From [Clostridium] hylemonae DSM 15053 (GTDB taxonomy: Bacteria > Bacillota > Clostridia > Lachnospirales > Lachnospiraceae): DNA of 64,000 bases. The position numbers and the translations under genes are program-made. The notes beneath the pieces were generated by a model. That model saw only the letters and a list, made by a program, of their open reading frames with translations, was not told where the DNA came from and searched no databases. This document shows positions 7,716 to 17,074 of the stretch, piece by piece; the first letter of the stretch is position 1, and each line of letters begins with the position of its first letter. The DNA is taken from assembly GCF_008281175.1 (NCBI RefSeq), contig NZ_CP036524.1, positions 2,480,001 through 2,544,000 of the forward strand, in the 5' to 3' direction.

Positions 7716-10700
7716 ATGTCAAAGAGAACAGATATCCACAAAGTATTGATAATAGGCTCCGGCCCCATCATCATAGGCCAGGCCTGCGAATTTGATTATT
7801 CGGGCACCCAGGCCTGCAAGGCACTCCGCGGGCTTGGATATGAGATCGTGCTTGTCAATTCCAATCCCGCCACCATCATGACAGACCCTGAAACGGCTGA
7901 TGTCACTTACATAGAGCCGCTCAATGTAGAAAGGCTGGAACAGATCATCGCCAAAGAGCGGCCGGATGCACTTCTTCCCAATCTCGGCGGACAGTCCGGC
8001 CTCAACTTATGTTCTGAACTTGCCAAGGCCGGTGTTCTGGAAAAATACAACGTACAGGTCATCGGTGTACAGGTAGACGCTATCGAGCGCGGGGAAGACA
8101 GGATCGAATTCAAAAAAGCCATGGACAGCCTCGGGATCGAAATGGCAAAGAGCGAAGTTGCCTACAGTGTAGAAGAAGCGCTGGCCATTGCAGATGAACT
8201 CGGCTATCCGGTCGTGCTCCGTCCTGCGTACACAATGGGAGGGGCAGGCGGCGGACTCGTCTATAATAAGGACGAGCTGAAAACAGTCTGTGCCCGAGGA
8301 CTTCAGGCAAGTCTTGTCGGACAGGTACTTGTGGAGGAATCCATCCTCGGCTGGGAAGAGTTAGAGCTTGAGATCGTCCGCGACTCTGAAAATAACATGA
8401 TCACCGTATGTTTTATAGAAAATATCGACCCTCTCGGCGTACATACCGGTGATTCATTCTGCTCTGCGCCGATGCTCACCATCTCCGAAGAATGTCAGAA
8501 ACGTCTCCAGGAACAGGCGTACAAAATCGTGGAATCTGTTCAGGTCATCGGCGGAACAAACGTACAGTTTGCACACGACCCTGTCAGCGACCGTATCATC
8601 GTGATCGAGATCAATCCGAGAACCTCCCGTTCTTCCGCCCTTGCGTCCAAGGCCACCGGCTTTCCGATCGCACTTGTATCTGCCATGCTCGCGGCGGGAC
8701 TTACGTTAAAAGATATCCCCTGTGGAAAATACGGCACATTGGACAAATATGTTCCCGACGGTGATTACATTGTGATCAAGTTCGCGCGCTGGGCTTTTGA
8801 GAAATTCAAGGGTGTGGAAAACAAGCTCGGCACACAGATGCGCGCCGTAGGTGAAGTCATGAGCATCGGTAAGACATACAAAGAGGCGTTCCAGAAAGCG
8901 ATCCGCAGTCTGGAGACCGGGCGCTACGGCCTTGGATATGCCGCAGATTTTAATACGAAAAGTAAAGAACAGCTCCTGCAGATGCTCATCACCCCGTCCA
9001 GCGAACGGCATTTCATAATGTATGAGGCGCTCCGCAAAGGGGCTTCTGTCGAGGAGATCCATGAAATCACGAAGGTGAAAACTTATTTTATTGAACAGAT
9101 GAAAGAGCTTGTAGAAGAGGAAGAAACACTGGCCGCGTCAAAAGGCTCTCTTCCTTCTGATGAACTGCTCGTATCCGCCAAAAAGAACGGCTTCTCCGAC
9201 AAATATCTGAGCCAGGTCCTCGAAGTGCCGGAAGACTCTGTGCGCAGCCGCAGGGAAGAACTCGGTGTACAGGAAGCCTGGGAGGGCGTGCATGTGAGCG
9301 GAACACCTGACAGCGCATACTACTACTCTACTTACAATGCCGAAGATAAGAATCCGGTGCGCAGCGACAGGCCGAAGATCATGATCCTCGGCGGCGGCCC
9401 GAACCGGATCGGCCAGGGGATTGAATTTGACTACTGCTGTGTACATGCTTCCCTCGCACTGAAGAAGCTCGGTTTTGAGACGATCATCGTAAACTGTAAT
9501 CCTGAGACTGTATCTACAGACTATGACACCTCAGACAAATTATATTTTGAACCGCTCACACTGGAAGATGTGCTGAGCATTTACAAAAAAGAAAAACCGC
9601 TCGGCGTTATCGCGCAGTTCGGCGGACAGACGCCGCTCAATCTCGCCTCGGAGCTTGAGAAAAACGGAGTACGGATCCTCGGCACCTCCCCGTCGGTCAT
9701 CGACCTGGCGGAAGACCGTGACCTTTTCCGTGAAATGATGGAAAAGCTGGACATTCCGATGCCGGAGTCCGGCATGGCGACCACTGTGGACGAAGCGCTT
9801 GCGATCGCGGAAAGAATCGGCTATCCGGTCATGGTCCGTCCATCTTATGTACTCGGCGGACGCGGCATGGAGGTCGTGTACGATGATGAGAGCATGGTGA
9901 GCTATATGAACGCTGCTGTCGGCGTGACCCCCGACCGTCCGATACTCATCGACCGGTTCCTGAACCACGCCACGGAATGTGAGGCTGACGCCATCAGCGA
10001 CGGAACACACGCGTTTGTTCCCGCGGTCATGGAGCACATTGAACTGGCCGGCGTACATTCCGGCGACTCTGCGTGTATCATTCCTTCGGTACACATTTCA
10101 GATGATAATGTACAGACGATCAAAGAATACACGAGAAAAATTGCTGAAGAAATGCACGTAAAAGGCCTGATGAACATGCAGTACGCCATCGAAAACGGCA
10201 AGGTGTACGTACTGGAAGCCAATCCGCGCGCATCCCGCACCGTACCGCTCGTATCCAAGGTGTGCAACATCCGGATGGTACCTCTGGCCACAGACATCAT
10301 CACCTCTGAGATCACAGGACGTCCGTCACCGGTGCCGGGACTGAAAGAACAGGTGATTCCATACTATGGCGTAAAAGAAGCAGTATTTCCGTTCAACATG
10401 TTCCAGGAAGTAGACCCTATCCTCGGACCGGAGATGCGCTCTACCGGAGAAGTGCTCGGTCTGTCGGATCATTACGGCGAAGCATTCTACAAAGCCCAGG
10501 AAGCTGCTCAGTCAAAGCTCCCTCTCTCCGGCACAGTGCTCATCTCTGTCAACCGCAAAGATAAGGCTGAAGTTGTGGAGATCGCCGAAAGCTTTGCGGC
10601 CGACGGCTTCCACATCGTGGCGACAGGCACAACGTGCGACCTCATCCGCGAAGCCGGCATAGAGGCTGAAAAAGTGAAGAAGCTGTACGAAGGACGCCCG

Positions 10701-10940
10701 AATATCCTCGATATGATCACAAACGGCAAGATACAGCTTATTGTAAACTCACCGGTAGGCAAGGGCAGCGTACACGATGACAGCTATCTGAGGAAGGCTG
10801 CCATCAAGGCAAAGATCCCATATATGACCACGATCGCCGCCGCGAGAGCCACAGCCAAGGGCATCCGTTACGTGAAGGAAAACGGAAACGGTGATGTCCG
10901 TTCACTCCAGCAGCTGCACAGTGAAATAACAGAAAAGTAA
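7716..10940 (+). CDS. carB: Carbamoyl-phosphate synthase large subunit
   Basis: Full-length CarB (1074 residues). It makes carbamoyl phosphate from bicarbonate, ammonia released by CarA, and two ATP, feeding pyrimidine and arginine synthesis. Both homologous halves are visible. The first opens with VLIIGSGPIIIGQACEFDYSG and the second with IMILGGGPNRIGQGIEFDY; each has ATP-grasp motifs (RPAYTMGGAGGG and RPSYVLGGRGM). A C-terminal MGS-like allosteric domain follows (about 940-1074). The ATG has AGGAGG at good spacing, and a TATAAT box lies at 7662-7667. The small subunit carA is not adjacent, which is unusual, and no PyrR-type leader is evident in the short upstream region. Confidence 0.97.
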   Translation: MSKRTDIHKVLIIGSGPIIIGQACEFDYSGTQACKALRGLGYEIVLVNSNPATIMTDPETADVTYIEPLNVERLEQIIAKERPDALLPNLGGQSGLNLCSELAKAGVLEKYNVQVIGVQVDAIERGEDRIEFKKAMDSLGIEMAKSEVAYSVEEALAIADELGYPVVLRPAYTMGGAGGGLVYNKDELKTVCARGLQASLVGQVLVEESILGWEELELEIVRDSENNMITVCFIENIDPLGVHTGDSFCSAPMLTISEECQKRLQEQAYKIVESVQVIGGTNVQFAHDPVSDRIIVIEINPRTSRSSALASKATGFPIALVSAMLAAGLTLKDIPCGKYGTLDKYVPDGDYIVIKFARWAFEKFKGVENKLGTQMRAVGEVMSIGKTYKEAFQKAIRSLETGRYGLGYAADFNTKSKEQLLQMLITPSSERHFIMYEALRKGASVEEIHEITKVKTYFIEQMKELVEEEETLAASKGSLPSDELLVSAKKNGFSDKYLSQVLEVPEDSVRSRREELGVQEAWEGVHVSGTPDSAYYYSTYNAEDKNPVRSDRPKIMILGGGPNRIGQGIEFDYCCVHASLALKKLGFETIIVNCNPETVSTDYDTSDKLYFEPLTLEDVLSIYKKEKPLGVIAQFGGQTPLNLASELEKNGVRILGTSPSVIDLAEDRDLFREMMEKLDIPMPESGMATTVDEALAIAERIGYPVMVRPSYVLGGRGMEVVYDDESMVSYMNAAVGVTPDRPILIDRFLNHATECEADAISDGTHAFVPAVMEHIELAGVHSGDSACIIPSVHISDDNVQTIKEYTRKIAEEMHVKGLMNMQYAIENGKVYVLEANPRASRTVPLVSKVCNIRMVPLATDIITSEITGRPSPVPGLKEQVIPYYGVKEAVFPFNMFQEVDPILGPEMRSTGEVLGLSDHYGEAFYKAQEAAQSKLPLSGTVLISVNRKDKAEVVEIAESFAADGFHIVATGTTCDLIREAGIEAEKVKKLYEGRPNILDMITNGKIQLIVNSPVGKGSVHDDSYLRKAAIKAKIPYMTTIAAARATAKGIRYVKENGNGDVRSLQQLHSEITEK

Positions 10941-10945
10941 ACGTT

Positions 10946-10987
10946 CAGGGCGCATCCCCTTTGAAAAGGGATACGCCCTGAATTTTA
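10946..10987 (+). terminator. Intrinsic terminator after carB
   Basis: Stem CAGGGCG...CGCCCTG with an inner CCCCTTT/AAAAGGG pairing at 10946-10980, followed by AATTTTAT. It lies between the convergent carB and amylosucrase-like genes. Confidence 0.75.
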
Positions 10988-12856
10988 TCAATCCTTATGC
11001 AAGAACAGCCCGTCTCCGATGCATTTTGCCCAGATAAAGCTGTGTCCGGGAAGCGGCACATCTCTGAGCTCCAGCACGGCTCCGGTCATTAGATCGCGGT
11101 ATGTTCCTTCCTCCTGCATCCACGCGGTACGCTCTTCATCGTGGAAATTAAAGAGGCCGAAAAAGCGGCTGCTTTTTGTCTGCCTCAAAATGCAGAGCAC
11201 GGCGTCGTCTTTTACATCATAAGTGTACACATCCGCGTCCGGGCCGAACGCCTCTTCCTGTCTGCGGACTGCCTCCAGCCGGTCCAGCGTCTGAAATATT
11301 TTCCCCTGCACGGTGCTACTGTCCCCGCGATTTTCCACAAGGCTCCAGCAGAATTTACCGCGGTGCACATATCTGGAATCCGACCACTTCTCCGCATCCT
11401 CTTTGTAGGAGTAATCGTTCACCTGTCCGATCTCATCTCCGCTGTACAGCATCGGTATTCCTGACTGGGTGAGCATGTAGGCGTGGAGCATGATATCCAG
11501 GCGGATGGCAGCCTCCATCTTCTCCGCTGCATGTTCAAAACCTGCGCTCTCGATCCCGCACATAGATGCGGTCGTTCCGCAGAACCTGGCATCCTTCGTC
11601 ACCGGATCATCATTGTACAATTCTCCGCGGCTTCGGCTCCCCTCGATCCGGCCGGTAAAATAATCATTCAGAAACTTCTTGTGGCTCACCTCTTCCATTC
11701 CCCACTGCTTTAATGCGGCGTAGTCAAGCCCCCAGCCAACGTCGTCATGGCACCGCAGATAATTGAGAAAGGTATATTCTTTCGGCAGACTGTTTACGAT
11801 GTCCATCTGCTGCTTCAGAAGGCGTACGTCCCGGGCAGCTACACTGTGCCACGTCGTCGCCATCGTCGTTACATTGTAGAGCATGTGGCATTCCGGTTTT
11901 TCTACCGTACCGAAATAAGGCGCCACTTTCGCCGGCTCCATCACTACCTCGCCCAGCAGTACAACGCTCGGACATACGATCTCACTGATAATACGCATCA
12001 TTCTGACGATCGTGTGCACCTGAGGAAGATTGCGGCACTGCGTGCCAAGCTGCTTCCATATGTACGGTACCGCATCGATACGTATGATATCCATTCCCTG
12101 ATTGGCAAGGTATAGAAAATTGTACATCATCTCGTTGAACACACGCGGATTTCCATAGTTCAGATCCCACTGGTACGGATAAAAAGAGGTCAGGACAAAA
12201 TGTCCCATATCATCAAGCCATGTAAAGTTTCCCGGCGCCGTCGTCGGAAAGACCTGAGGTACTGTCGCTTCGTACATACGAGGAATATCGTAATTATCAT
12301 AAAAGAAATAACGGCTCATATATTCACCGTCTCCTGCCCTGGCTTTTTTCGCCCACTCGTGCTCCTCCGACGTATGGTTCATGACAAAATCCATACACAC
12401 GCTGATCCCTTTCCGGTGGCACTCATCTGCCAGGTCCGCAAGGTCTTCCATCGTACCCAGGTCCGGCTTTACTTTCCTGAAATCGGATACCGCATAGCCG
12501 CCATCCGAACGCCCCCGGGGAGAATCCAGAAATGGCATGAGATGAAGATAGTTTACATTGCACGACTTCAAATAAGAAAGCTTCTCTTTCACGCCCTTGA
12601 GATTCCCGGCAAAATTGTCGATATACATCATCATCCCGAGCATATCATTTTTCTTAAACCATGCCGGGTCTTCCTCCCGCTTCAGATCACGGTTTCTGAG
12701 CTTTATTCTGCGCTGGCGGTAATACGCGTACATCTGAGAAGTCAGCTCGGCAAACATGGCATCGTTGCCGTACAATTCCATATAGAGCCAGCGCAGTTCA
12801 TCATGGGATTTTTCCATCCTTCTCTGGAAAATATCATCCGCTTTTGACATGTTCAT
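10988..12856 (-). CDS. Amylosucrase-like glycoside hydrolase (GH13 subfamily 4)
   Basis: Alpha-amylase-superfamily enzyme of 622 residues whose closest pattern is amylosucrase/sucrose hydrolase. It has an all-helical N-terminal segment, LHLMPFLDSPRGRSDGGYAVSDF, the VCMDFVMNHTSEEHEWA region, and the nucleophile segment DIIRIDAVPYIWKQLGTQC, whose KQLGTQC tail is characteristic of amylosucrases. The acid/base Glu is in LLGEVV and the transition-state Asp in RCHDDVGWG. No secretion signal is seen, so it acts inside the cell. It starts 11 bases after the alpha-galactosidase stop, so the pair is one operon. The galactosidase would release sucrose from raffinose and this enzyme would split or transfer glucose from it (inference). 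Sucrose phosphorylase activity cannot be excluded but fits less well. Confidence 0.82.
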   Translation of the reverse strand: MNMSKADDIFQRRMEKSHDELRWLYMELYGNDAMFAELTSQMYAYYRQRRIKLRNRDLKREEDPAWFKKNDMLGMMMYIDNFAGNLKGVKEKLSYLKSCNVNYLHLMPFLDSPRGRSDGGYAVSDFRKVKPDLGTMEDLADLADECHRKGISVCMDFVMNHTSEEHEWAKKARAGDGEYMSRYFFYDNYDIPRMYEATVPQVFPTTAPGNFTWLDDMGHFVLTSFYPYQWDLNYGNPRVFNEMMYNFLYLANQGMDIIRIDAVPYIWKQLGTQCRNLPQVHTIVRMMRIISEIVCPSVVLLGEVVMEPAKVAPYFGTVEKPECHMLYNVTTMATTWHSVAARDVRLLKQQMDIVNSLPKEYTFLNYLRCHDDVGWGLDYAALKQWGMEEVSHKKFLNDYFTGRIEGSRSRGELYNDDPVTKDARFCGTTASMCGIESAGFEHAAEKMEAAIRLDIMLHAYMLTQSGIPMLYSGDEIGQVNDYSYKEDAEKWSDSRYVHRGKFCWSLVENRGDSSTVQGKIFQTLDRLEAVRRQEEAFGPDADVYTYDVKDDAVLCILRQTKSSRFFGLFNFHDEERTAWMQEEGTYRDLMTGAVLELRDVPLPGHSFIWAKCIGDGLFLHKD

Positions 12857-12867
12857 CTTTCCTTCCT

Positions 12868-15048
12868 TTATACTTCCTCCAGGTATATCTGGTATGCCTC
12901 ATATTCACACGCAGCCGCCGGAAGCGGAATGCCTGCCTCCATAAGAGCGGCACCGCAGTACCGCTGCCCGGAGCTCATATCCTCATACACGGCGTCTTCC
13001 TTCAGCCCCTTCGGTTTTATATAATTCACTGTCATATTTCCATGGACATCCAGAGTCACTGCATTGAGCAGCACTTTTCTTCTGTCCTCCGACACAAAAG
13101 CCCAGGCGCCGATCTCATCCTCATACGGATTGCTGAGGCGGTAATACGTACCATTCTGAATGAGCGGCGCATACTTGCGGTAAAGATCTGTCTGCTGCCG
13201 GATCTCCTTCTTCTCCTCCCCGGAGAGAGCGCCAAGGTTCAGCTCATACCCAAAGGTTCCGGCCATGGCAGTCACCGTCCTCGTGTACATCGGTGTTCTT
13301 CTCCCCGTCTGATGGTTCGGAGAGGCAGACACGTGCGCCCCGACAGCAGACACCGGGTATCCGAAAGAACTTCCATACTGAATCTTCACCCTGTCTACGG
13401 CGTCCGTATTGTCACTGCACCATATCTGAGGCGTATAGTACATCATTCCCGCATCAAACCGTCCGCCTCCTCCTGAGCATCCCTCGATAAGAAGATCCGG
13501 ATAACGCGCCGTCAGCCGTTCCAGAAAATCATAGACACCGAGCACATAGTCATACAGCACCCGTCCCTGCTCCTCTGTCCCGGCAGAGTACACATCACTT
13601 AAGCTTCTGTTCATATCCCATTTTACATACTCTATGTTGCCCTGGTCAAGTATTTTGCAGATTTGTTCAAACAGAGCGTCCACCACTTCTTTTCTTGAGA
13701 AGTCCAACACAAGCTGATATCTGGCGCGGACCGGCTTTCTCCCCGGCACGGAAAGCACCCAGTCCGGATGGGCACGGTACAGATCACTGTCCTCATTTAC
13801 CATCTCCGGTTCGATCCAGATACCGAATTTTATTCCCATGTCATTGATCTGCCGGATAAGATCCCTTAGAGTTCCTCCAAGCTTCTCCTCATTTACATGC
13901 CAGTCACCGAGGCCGCTGAAGTCGCCGTCTCTGCTGCCAAACCAGCCGTCGTCCATCACGACCATATCGATGCCGCATTCTTTCGCGTCTTCCGCCAGCT
14001 TCCGAATCGTCTCCCCCGTAAAATCAAAGTAAGCTGCCTCCCAGCTGTTGACGAGCACCGGCCGCACCGCATCCCTGTATTTCCCCCGGCAGACATGTGT
14101 GCGGATACACCGGTGCATATGCTGTGACAGCCGGTTCAGTCCTTTATCCGTATAGGATAGAATGACCTCCGGTGCCTGGAATGTCTCCCCCGGCGCTGCC
14201 GGATAGGAGAACAGTTCATCCTGCAGCCCCATCATCATACGTGTCTGGTTGAACTGGTCTTTTTCCGCCTCGCCGGAAAATCCGCCGCTGTATACAAAAT
14301 TCATGGCATAACAGCTTCCCGCATCCTCTGTGGCATTCTTATCCGCCAGGATCATAAACGGGCTGTACTGATGACTTGACGTTCCCCTGCGGCTCCCAAT
14401 ACGGAAGCTCCCGTGCGGCACAGGAATACGCTGGAAGTTCCGCTCCATCGCATGGCGTCCGTAAAAACTGATCACATCATAATTTCCGCTTAACAGGTCA
14501 AGACAGGCAGACTGGATGTTCTCAATATACACTTTTTTCTCTCCTGCATTGACAATACGCACGCTCCTCGTTATGATGTCCAGCTCGGGCAGTACGCCGT
14601 AGAGAAGCACGGCCTGAAGCCCTGAAGCGCTGTCCTCCATTGTTATCTCCAACGTCTGCGCCTCCTGCTCTGTGCCATACACCGCGGGCAGCCCCGGCAG
14701 ATCATATTTCCCTTTGACGATCACATGACTCCTGTAACGCATATCACAGCAGTATGTGCCGTCCGCATTCCTCACAGTGAGCGCTGCTGCCCGGAAATCT
14801 CCGTTTCCCCGGCACGGGAATTCCTGCGGAAGGGCATCCAGGGAATACGTCCTGTCCTTCCCGGCCTCATATGGATTGCCGGAGAAACCTCTGTCATAAT
14901 AAGTCAGCACATAGTCCATACAGCCTTCTGCCAGTTTTCCGTAATAAAGATGAAGCAAAAATCCGTACCGGTCCACCTGCATCTGATACGTTGTGCTCTC
15001 TGTATTGAGTGTAAATGTCTTTTTTCTGTCATCATAGATAATAGCCAT
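12868..15048 (-). CDS. Alpha-galactosidase (GH36)
   Basis: GH36 enzyme of 726 residues that hydrolyses alpha-1,6-galactosides such as raffinose, stachyose and melibiose. It has the N-terminal beta-supersandwich, then the barrel with MVVMDDGWFGSRDGDFSGLGDW, the WIEPEMVN motif, the nucleophile region YVKWDMNRS and the acid/base region WCSDNTDAVDR. The C-terminal beta domain is also present. No signal peptide is visible, so it is probably cytoplasmic. I set the start at 15048 (MAIIYDD), where GGAGAGGG precedes the ATG; a further in-frame ATG at 15084 lacks a good site. First gene of the operon with the amylosucrase-like gene, divergent from an AraC regulator. No transporter is encoded beside it. 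Confidence 0.93.
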   Translation of the reverse strand: MAIIYDDRKKTFTLNTESTTYQMQVDRYGFLLHLYYGKLAEGCMDYVLTYYDRGFSGNPYEAGKDRTYSLDALPQEFPCRGNGDFRAAALTVRNADGTYCCDMRYRSHVIVKGKYDLPGLPAVYGTEQEAQTLEITMEDSASGLQAVLLYGVLPELDIITRSVRIVNAGEKKVYIENIQSACLDLLSGNYDVISFYGRHAMERNFQRIPVPHGSFRIGSRRGTSSHQYSPFMILADKNATEDAGSCYAMNFVYSGGFSGEAEKDQFNQTRMMMGLQDELFSYPAAPGETFQAPEVILSYTDKGLNRLSQHMHRCIRTHVCRGKYRDAVRPVLVNSWEAAYFDFTGETIRKLAEDAKECGIDMVVMDDGWFGSRDGDFSGLGDWHVNEEKLGGTLRDLIRQINDMGIKFGIWIEPEMVNEDSDLYRAHPDWVLSVPGRKPVRARYQLVLDFSRKEVVDALFEQICKILDQGNIEYVKWDMNRSLSDVYSAGTEEQGRVLYDYVLGVYDFLERLTARYPDLLIEGCSGGGGRFDAGMMYYTPQIWCSDNTDAVDRVKIQYGSSFGYPVSAVGAHVSASPNHQTGRRTPMYTRTVTAMAGTFGYELNLGALSGEEKKEIRQQTDLYRKYAPLIQNGTYYRLSNPYEDEIGAWAFVSEDRRKVLLNAVTLDVHGNMTVNYIKPKGLKEDAVYEDMSSGQRYCGAALMEAGIPLPAAACEYEAYQIYLEEV

Positions 15049-15157
15049 GTGTCCCTCTCCTTTTATCATTCTTATTTCAGTCATCTGCGGATACGTTTAC
15101 TGTCTTCATTATAACATCCTGAGGTCCACTGCTAAATATCAGCGTATTTTCAGTTTT

Positions 15158-15212
15158 ATACCAAAATGATGTTTTTTTCCATATAATTAAAAGTTATCTA
15201 GCATTTTGGTAT
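15158..15212. promoter_or_regulatory. Inverted repeat in the alpha-galactosidase/AraC divergent region
   Basis: ATACCAAAATG at 15158-15168 and its exact reverse complement CATTTTGGTAT at 15202-15212 lie 33 bases apart, about four helical turns centre to centre. Position and spacing suit a dimeric AraC-type activator serving the divergent genes. Binding by the neighbouring AraC protein is inference. Confidence 0.5.
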
Positions 15213-15253
15213 ATATGGATATATACTATAAGAAAAGAAAGGAGCATGATCTC

Positions 15254-16105
15254 ATGAGTAATCTTCTGTTTTCTGTATTTCCAAATGAAAACTTTATCGA
15301 TCTGGGGCTTTACCAGTACGGCTGGGAACAATGCAGTCCTTCCCATTCCTTCGGCCCTGCGGCCAGAAATCATTTTGTGTTCCACTATGTGATATCAGGG
15401 ACCGGCCGCCTGATGGCAGACAGTTCCGACGGAAATACCAGGACATTTCAGATAAAAAGCGGGCAGGGATTTATGCTCTTTCCCGGACAGGTCAACACAT
15501 ATGTGGCAGATAAAGAGCTTCCATGGGAATACACATGGATAGAATTTGACGGGCTGCGGGCAAAAGAGATGGTATCGCTGGCCGGGCTGACAAAGGATAT
15601 GCCCGTATATCACGCTGCTTCCAAAGAAATGTGCCGGAATATGATGGATGAGATGCTCTATATCGCCAGGCATTCCAATGAAACTCCTTTCCACCTTATC
15701 GGACATCTGTACCTGTTCCTTGACTGCCTCACACGTTCTGCCGCGTCGCTGAAGCTGAGACAGGGGGAGCGCATCCGTGACTTCTATATAAAAGAAGCCC
15801 TGTCCTTTATCGAACAGAACTTCCAAAATGATATTTCCGTAGAGGATATCGCTGCGTTCTGCGGCCTGAACCGAAGCTATTTCGGTAAAATATTCCGTGA
15901 TACTCTTGGAAAACCTCCTCAGGAATTTCTCATGAGCTACCGCATGGCAAAGGCCGCTGAACTTCTGAAACTCACAAAGCTTTCCGTCAGGGACATTGGA
16001 AATGCGGTCGGTTATCCGAACCAGCTGCATTTTTCCAGAGCCTTTAAAAATATATACGGCATATCGCCGCGGGACTGGCGCAGTCAGAACGGGATGTCTT
16101 ATTGA
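15254..16105 (+). CDS. AraC-family transcriptional regulator
   Basis: Regulator of 283 residues with an N-terminal cupin-like sensing domain (HYVISGTGRLMAD, GFMLFPGQVNTYVAD) and a C-terminal AraC/XylS DNA-binding domain of two helix-turn-helix units. The first is ISVEDIAAFCGLNRSYFGKIF and the second is SVRDIGNAVGYPNQLHFSRAFKNIYGISP. The start at 15254 is preceded by AAAGGAG nine bases upstream; an in-frame ATG at 15206 is less likely. It is divergent from the alpha-galactosidase operon, the usual arrangement for a raffinose/melibiose-type activator such as RafR or MsmR (family knowledge), with candidate sites in the shared intergenic region. Confidence 0.88.
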   Translation: MSNLLFSVFPNENFIDLGLYQYGWEQCSPSHSFGPAARNHFVFHYVISGTGRLMADSSDGNTRTFQIKSGQGFMLFPGQVNTYVADKELPWEYTWIEFDGLRAKEMVSLAGLTKDMPVYHAASKEMCRNMMDEMLYIARHSNETPFHLIGHLYLFLDCLTRSAASLKLRQGERIRDFYIKEALSFIEQNFQNDISVEDIAAFCGLNRSYFGKIFRDTLGKPPQEFLMSYRMAKAAELLKLTKLSVRDIGNAVGYPNQLHFSRAFKNIYGISPRDWRSQNGMSY

Positions 16106-16132
16106 ACTGCTCCTTTCCATAAGTAACTCTTC

Positions 16133-16960
16133 TCAGTCAGGGCTTACCATACAGATGATCTTTGTCAGAAAATCTTCCTCCTGCTGTACTGCCAGTCCGT
16201 CCAGCAGATAATCTTCATAAAAATGTTCCGACAGTTTTAGTCCGTTTTCCGTAGCGTAATCGACGAGACGCCGGTATGCCGTTCCTATATCCTGCCATTT
16301 TCCCTTGTGGTAAGCTGTCACATACTCTCCTTCCGGCCGTACTTCACATGCAACCTTCTTCGGTTTTACACGAAGCAGCTGATACAGCGTCCGGTAATTG
16401 TCATAACTGCCGGCCATAATATCCGAAAGATTCTGCCTGAACCCTATGCCGTGCGAGCTCCTGACTCCATGCTCCTCACAGTAATCAAGAAAATTTCCGA
16501 CCTCTATACTCCATCCCATCTCATCACTGCTCTCTATCCCAGACAGTACCATATACATTTTTTCCTCATGGCGCACACTTATCTCTTCCGGCGAAGCAGC
16601 GATTCCGGCGCAGATACAATTCGTCTTCTCCTCCATCCATCTCTGCATCTGTCTCAGCTTCCGCATCCGCTCCTCAATGATACGGCTCTCTTTCTTAAAT
16701 AATCTCAAAAGACTCTCCGGTGTTCTTCCGTCCACATACTCCTTGATCTCCTGCAGAGGCATATTCAGTTCTTTTAGTGTATATATGATCTCAAATATAT
16801 CAAGCTGGGAGAATGTATAATACCTGTATCCATTGTCAAGCTTCACTTCCGGACACAGCAGCCCGATGGCGTCGTAATGAAACAGTGTATGCTTCGTCAC
16901 GCCGGTCAGCCTTGCAAATTCCCCTGTGGTCAGATAACTTTCTTTCTTTTTTATTGCCAT
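16133..16960 (-). CDS. MerR-family regulator with C-terminal effector-binding domain (BmrR-like)
   Basis: Protein of 275 residues. The MerR winged helix is at about 9-75 ([27 protein letters not shown], then [34 protein letters not shown]). A dimerisation coiled coil follows at about 80-115, then a GyrI/BmrR-like drug-sensing domain. Such proteins activate efflux genes when bound to hydrophobic cations (family knowledge). It is divergent from a MATE pump, and the intergenic region contains a typical MerR promoter pointing at the pump, which makes the pair a likely drug-inducible efflux unit. AGAGGAG precedes the start. Confidence 0.88.
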   Translation of the reverse strand: MAIKKKESYLTTGEFARLTGVTKHTLFHYDAIGLLCPEVKLDNGYRYYTFSQLDIFEIIYTLKELNMPLQEIKEYVDGRTPESLLRLFKKESRIIEERMRKLRQMQRWMEEKTNCICAGIAASPEEISVRHEEKMYMVLSGIESSDEMGWSIEVGNFLDYCEEHGVRSSHGIGFRQNLSDIMAGSYDNYRTLYQLLRVKPKKVACEVRPEGEYVTAYHKGKWQDIGTAYRRLVDYATENGLKLSEHFYEDYLLDGLAVQQEEDFLTKIICMVSPD

Positions 16961-16975
16961 ATTTGTAATCTCCTC

Positions 16976-17006
16976 TTGACTATCGGGTTACCCTATACCT
17001 TATCAT
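16976..17006 (+). promoter_or_regulatory. MerR-type promoter of the MATE gene (19-bp spacer)
   Basis: TTGACT at 16976-16981 and TATCAT at 17001-17006 are separated by 19 bases, the over-long spacer that is the mark of MerR-activated promoters. The spacer contains a centred dyad, GGGT-T-ACCC, flanked by AT on both sides. It points toward the MATE gene at 17075. Confidence 0.72.
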
Positions 17007-17074
17007 AGCAATTATCGGACAAAAACACAACCCGGACAAATGCGTCCGGCCTTAAAATAGAAAGGAGGATTCCA

